DNA of 64,000 nt from Branchipolynoe longqiensis. Lineage: Eukaryota; Annelida; Polychaeta; Phyllodocida; Polynoidae. The notes beneath the pieces were generated by a model that saw only the letters and a list, made by a program, of their open reading frames with translations, was not told where the DNA came from and ran no database searches. Both the position numbers and the translations under genes were made by a program. The DNA is taken from positions 171,105,230 through 171,169,229 of the forward strand of contig CM059186.1 of the NCBI GenBank assembly GCA_030323885.1, in the 5' to 3' direction. Below, piece after piece: positions 61,926 through 64,000 of the stretch (position 1 is its first letter; every line of letters starts with the position of its first letter).

Positions 61926-62675
61926 ATAGATGAGATCACTGTTCCAACTCCGCATGCGCAAAAAACGGCGTTGGCAGCAAAGCAAATGTGTACAGCCATT
62001 GAGTTAGCCGATACACATAGGGAAAAACTTTGATTTTATTCAAAATTAATAGAAATACATCAGAATTTGACATAAACATGTATGCACACATGCAATATAA
62101 TGATCTGATGAATATATCTAAGACAAAACTAGCCATAGTTAAACACTTTGAGCTAAGAAATATACAATTCAACACAAAACAATCAGTCACTTTAAGGCTG
62201 CTATCCACATCACAATTATTAATTCTTGTTCTAAATATTAAAATGCCAAATGTGTCAACAGACACTTGTTTCAGAGAAATATATAACCAATATCTGATTA
62301 ACCATACTCATTTTCTAGTTCTACATATGTCATTAACCATAGGATATAAATAAAAACATGAATAAAATAGTAAAACTGACTCTGGCCATGGCTCTAACAC
62401 TAGCCAGGGTGCCGAGATTTGTCTAAATCTAAATGCCCATGGCATAAGATGTGCTGATGTAAATGCAATGCTGGATAAAAGATTAATATCTTCATTTATT
62501 ATATATATTTTTTAGTTGGTGTTCTATGTTTCAAACAAGAGCTGCGATGAGCTGAAACTAGCACATTTCATAGCTGCACCCAGTGTATTAGCATTAGCCA
62601 TGTGCGTCGCGATTGTTTGCTTTTCTTCCACACATCCCACAATGCACCGCGCGGCTGGAATGGCGATGTAGTCTA
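61926..62675 (-). mobile_element. TIR element related to 40878-41846, without the F6 core
   Basis: Left TAGATGAGATCACTGTTC and right GGCGATGTAGTCTA are degenerate TIRs. The interior is the inverse of 40878-41846 (AAACAAGAGCTGCGATGAGC, ATGCAATGCTGGATAAAAGA, CCATGGCTCTAACACTAG), but the ~200-bp F6 core is missing. Confidence 0.82.
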
Positions 62676-62764
62676 TTCGCTGACAATGCCCCCCCCCCCC
62701 CGGCGGGAGACTCCCACAATGCACCGGTCAGGGCGCGGAACACGTCAGGGCGCACTCAGTGATT

Positions 62765-63835
62765 CCCCACAGTGGGGGTGTCAGGTTTGGATTGACTGGT
62801 ACATAGTGTGTATGTCATGTTTGGATTAATGGGTATATTGTGGCTCTCTTTGTGTGTGAGTCATGCTTGGATTGATGGGTACATAGTGTGTGTGTGTGTG
62901 TCATGTTTGGATTAATGGGTATATTGTGGCTCTCTTTGTGTGTGAGTCATGCTTGGATTGATGGGTACATAGTGTGTGTGTGTGTGTCATGTTTGGATTA
63001 ATGGGTATATTGTGGCTCTCTTTGTGTGTGTCATGCTTGGATTGATGGGTACATAGTGTGTCTGTGTGTGTTTCTGTGTGTGTGTGTCATGTTTGGATTA
63101 ATGGGTATATTGTGGCTCTCTTTGTGTGTGCGTCATGCTTGGATTGACGGGTACATAGTGTGTGTGTGTGTGTCATGTTTGGATTAATGGGTATAGTGTG
63201 GCTCTCTTTGTGTGTGAGTCATGCTTGGATTGATGGGTATATAGTGTGTGTGTGTGTGTCATGTTTGGATTAATGGGTATATTGTGGCTCTGTTTGTGTG
63301 TGTCATGCTTGGATTGATGGGTACATAGTGTGTCTGTGTGTGTTTCTGTGTGTGTGTGTCATGTTTGGATTAATGGGTATATTGTGGCTCTCTTTGTGTG
63401 TGCGTCATGCTTGGATTGACGGGTACATAGTGTGTGTGTGTGTGTCATGTTTGGATTAATGGGTATATTGTGGCTCTCTTTGTGTGTGTGTCATGCTTGG
63501 ATTGATGGGTACATAGTGAGTCTGTGTGTGTGGGGGGTGTCATGTTTGGATTAATGGGTATATTGTGGCTCTCTTTTTGTGTATGTGTGATGCTTGGATC
63601 GACGGGTACATAGTGTGTGTGTGTGTGATGTTTGGATTAATGGGTATATTGTGGCTCTCTTTGTGTGTGAGTCATGCTTGGATTGATGGGTACATAGTGG
63701 GTGTGTGTGTGTCATGTTTGGATTAATGGGTATATTGTGGCTCTCTTTGTGTGTGATTCATGCTTGGATTGACGGGTACATAGTGTGTGTGCGTGTATGT
63801 GTCATGTTTGGATTAATGGGTATATTGTGGCTCTC
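62765..63835 (+). repeat. 84-100-bp minisatellite
   Basis: About 12 units, each with a CATGTTTGGATTAATGGGTA / TATTGTGGCTCTCTTTGTG half and a CATGCTTGGATTGATGGGTA / CATAGTGTGTGTGTG half. CATGTTTGG starts at 62816, 62902, 62988 and 63088. Length varies because of the embedded GT run. Confidence 0.95.
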
Positions 63836-64000
63836 AAATTATCTCAATATTCTATGGATACTCTTATGTTTTCGTTTCGACACAAGCTAAGGTAATAGTC
63901 GTGGTATGGTAGGGTGGGCGGGCCCTGACCCATGACTATCCGAGGCTCGTACCTTGGGAAAAGCAGTTATCCATCATCTGTACCTAGGTAAGACTCGTAT
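63836..64000. other. Unclassified end of window
   Basis: Nothing recognised. Confidence 0.4.

Overview
This window looks like intergenic DNA from a large, repeat-rich animal genome, most likely a marine mollusc and probably a gastropod. I infer this from two tRNA-derived SINE types of molluscan character (one ending in a TTTAACGACACC-type 3' end), RTE-like LINE 3' ends with TTGA tails, many minisatellites, many small inverted-repeat DNA transposons, and a run of 499 Ns. Nothing looks prokaryotic. I found no host protein-coding gene, true tRNA, rRNA or CRISPR array. Almost all long open frames lie in tandem repeats whose unit lacks stop codons, or inside SINEs. The only protein-like sequence I trust is transposon debris: a Ty3/gypsy-type gag fragment, one LINE endonuclease fragment, one LINE reverse-transcriptase fragment and two LINE C-terminal ends.

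Layout. 1-4.2 kb: a 71-bp array, then SINE copies (here called SINE A) and an array made of SINE A tails. 3.3-4.8 kb: two pogo-like MITEs. 4.9-7.3 kb: TTGCTG-rich satellites. 8.1-12.5 kb: a 24-bp minisatellite with higher-order punctuation, an assembly gap, then a 16-bp minisatellite. 12.5-20.6 kb: purine-rich, TA and GT tracts, a mariner-like MITE, several tandem repeats and copies of a TATACTCGTATAATG motif. 20.8-22.9 kb: a 19-bp satellite broken by a LINE end. 25-27.7 kb: a second SINE (SINE B), a possible solo LTR and a LINE endonuclease fragment. 27.7-29.5 kb, 31 kb, 35 kb, 37.7-39.2 kb, 43.8-45.6 kb, 48 kb and 50 kb: MITEs inserted at TTAA, often nested in one another. 34.5-35.05 kb: a long inverted repeat. 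36.5, 41 and 46 kb: three elements that share one core but have different terminal inverted repeats. 47-52 kb: SINE-dense. 52.5-53.8 kb: a 49-bp minisatellite. 54-62.7 kb: second copies of families seen earlier, mostly in the opposite orientation. 62.8-63.8 kb: an 84-100-bp minisatellite.

The region records transposons inserting into one another rather than a set of genes working together. Most worth following up: (i) a ~50-base SINE tail that repeatedly stops at the same base, moves alone with target-site duplications and has seeded a satellite; (ii) four TTAA-targeting MITE families, three with similar termini, one carrying a conserved 24-bp palindrome; (iii) one ~200-bp core found inside three different sets of terminal repeats; (iv) two large hairpin-forming inverted repeats. 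Family names F1-F6, SINE A, B and C, and element D are my own labels. All copy counts and boundaries were made by eye.
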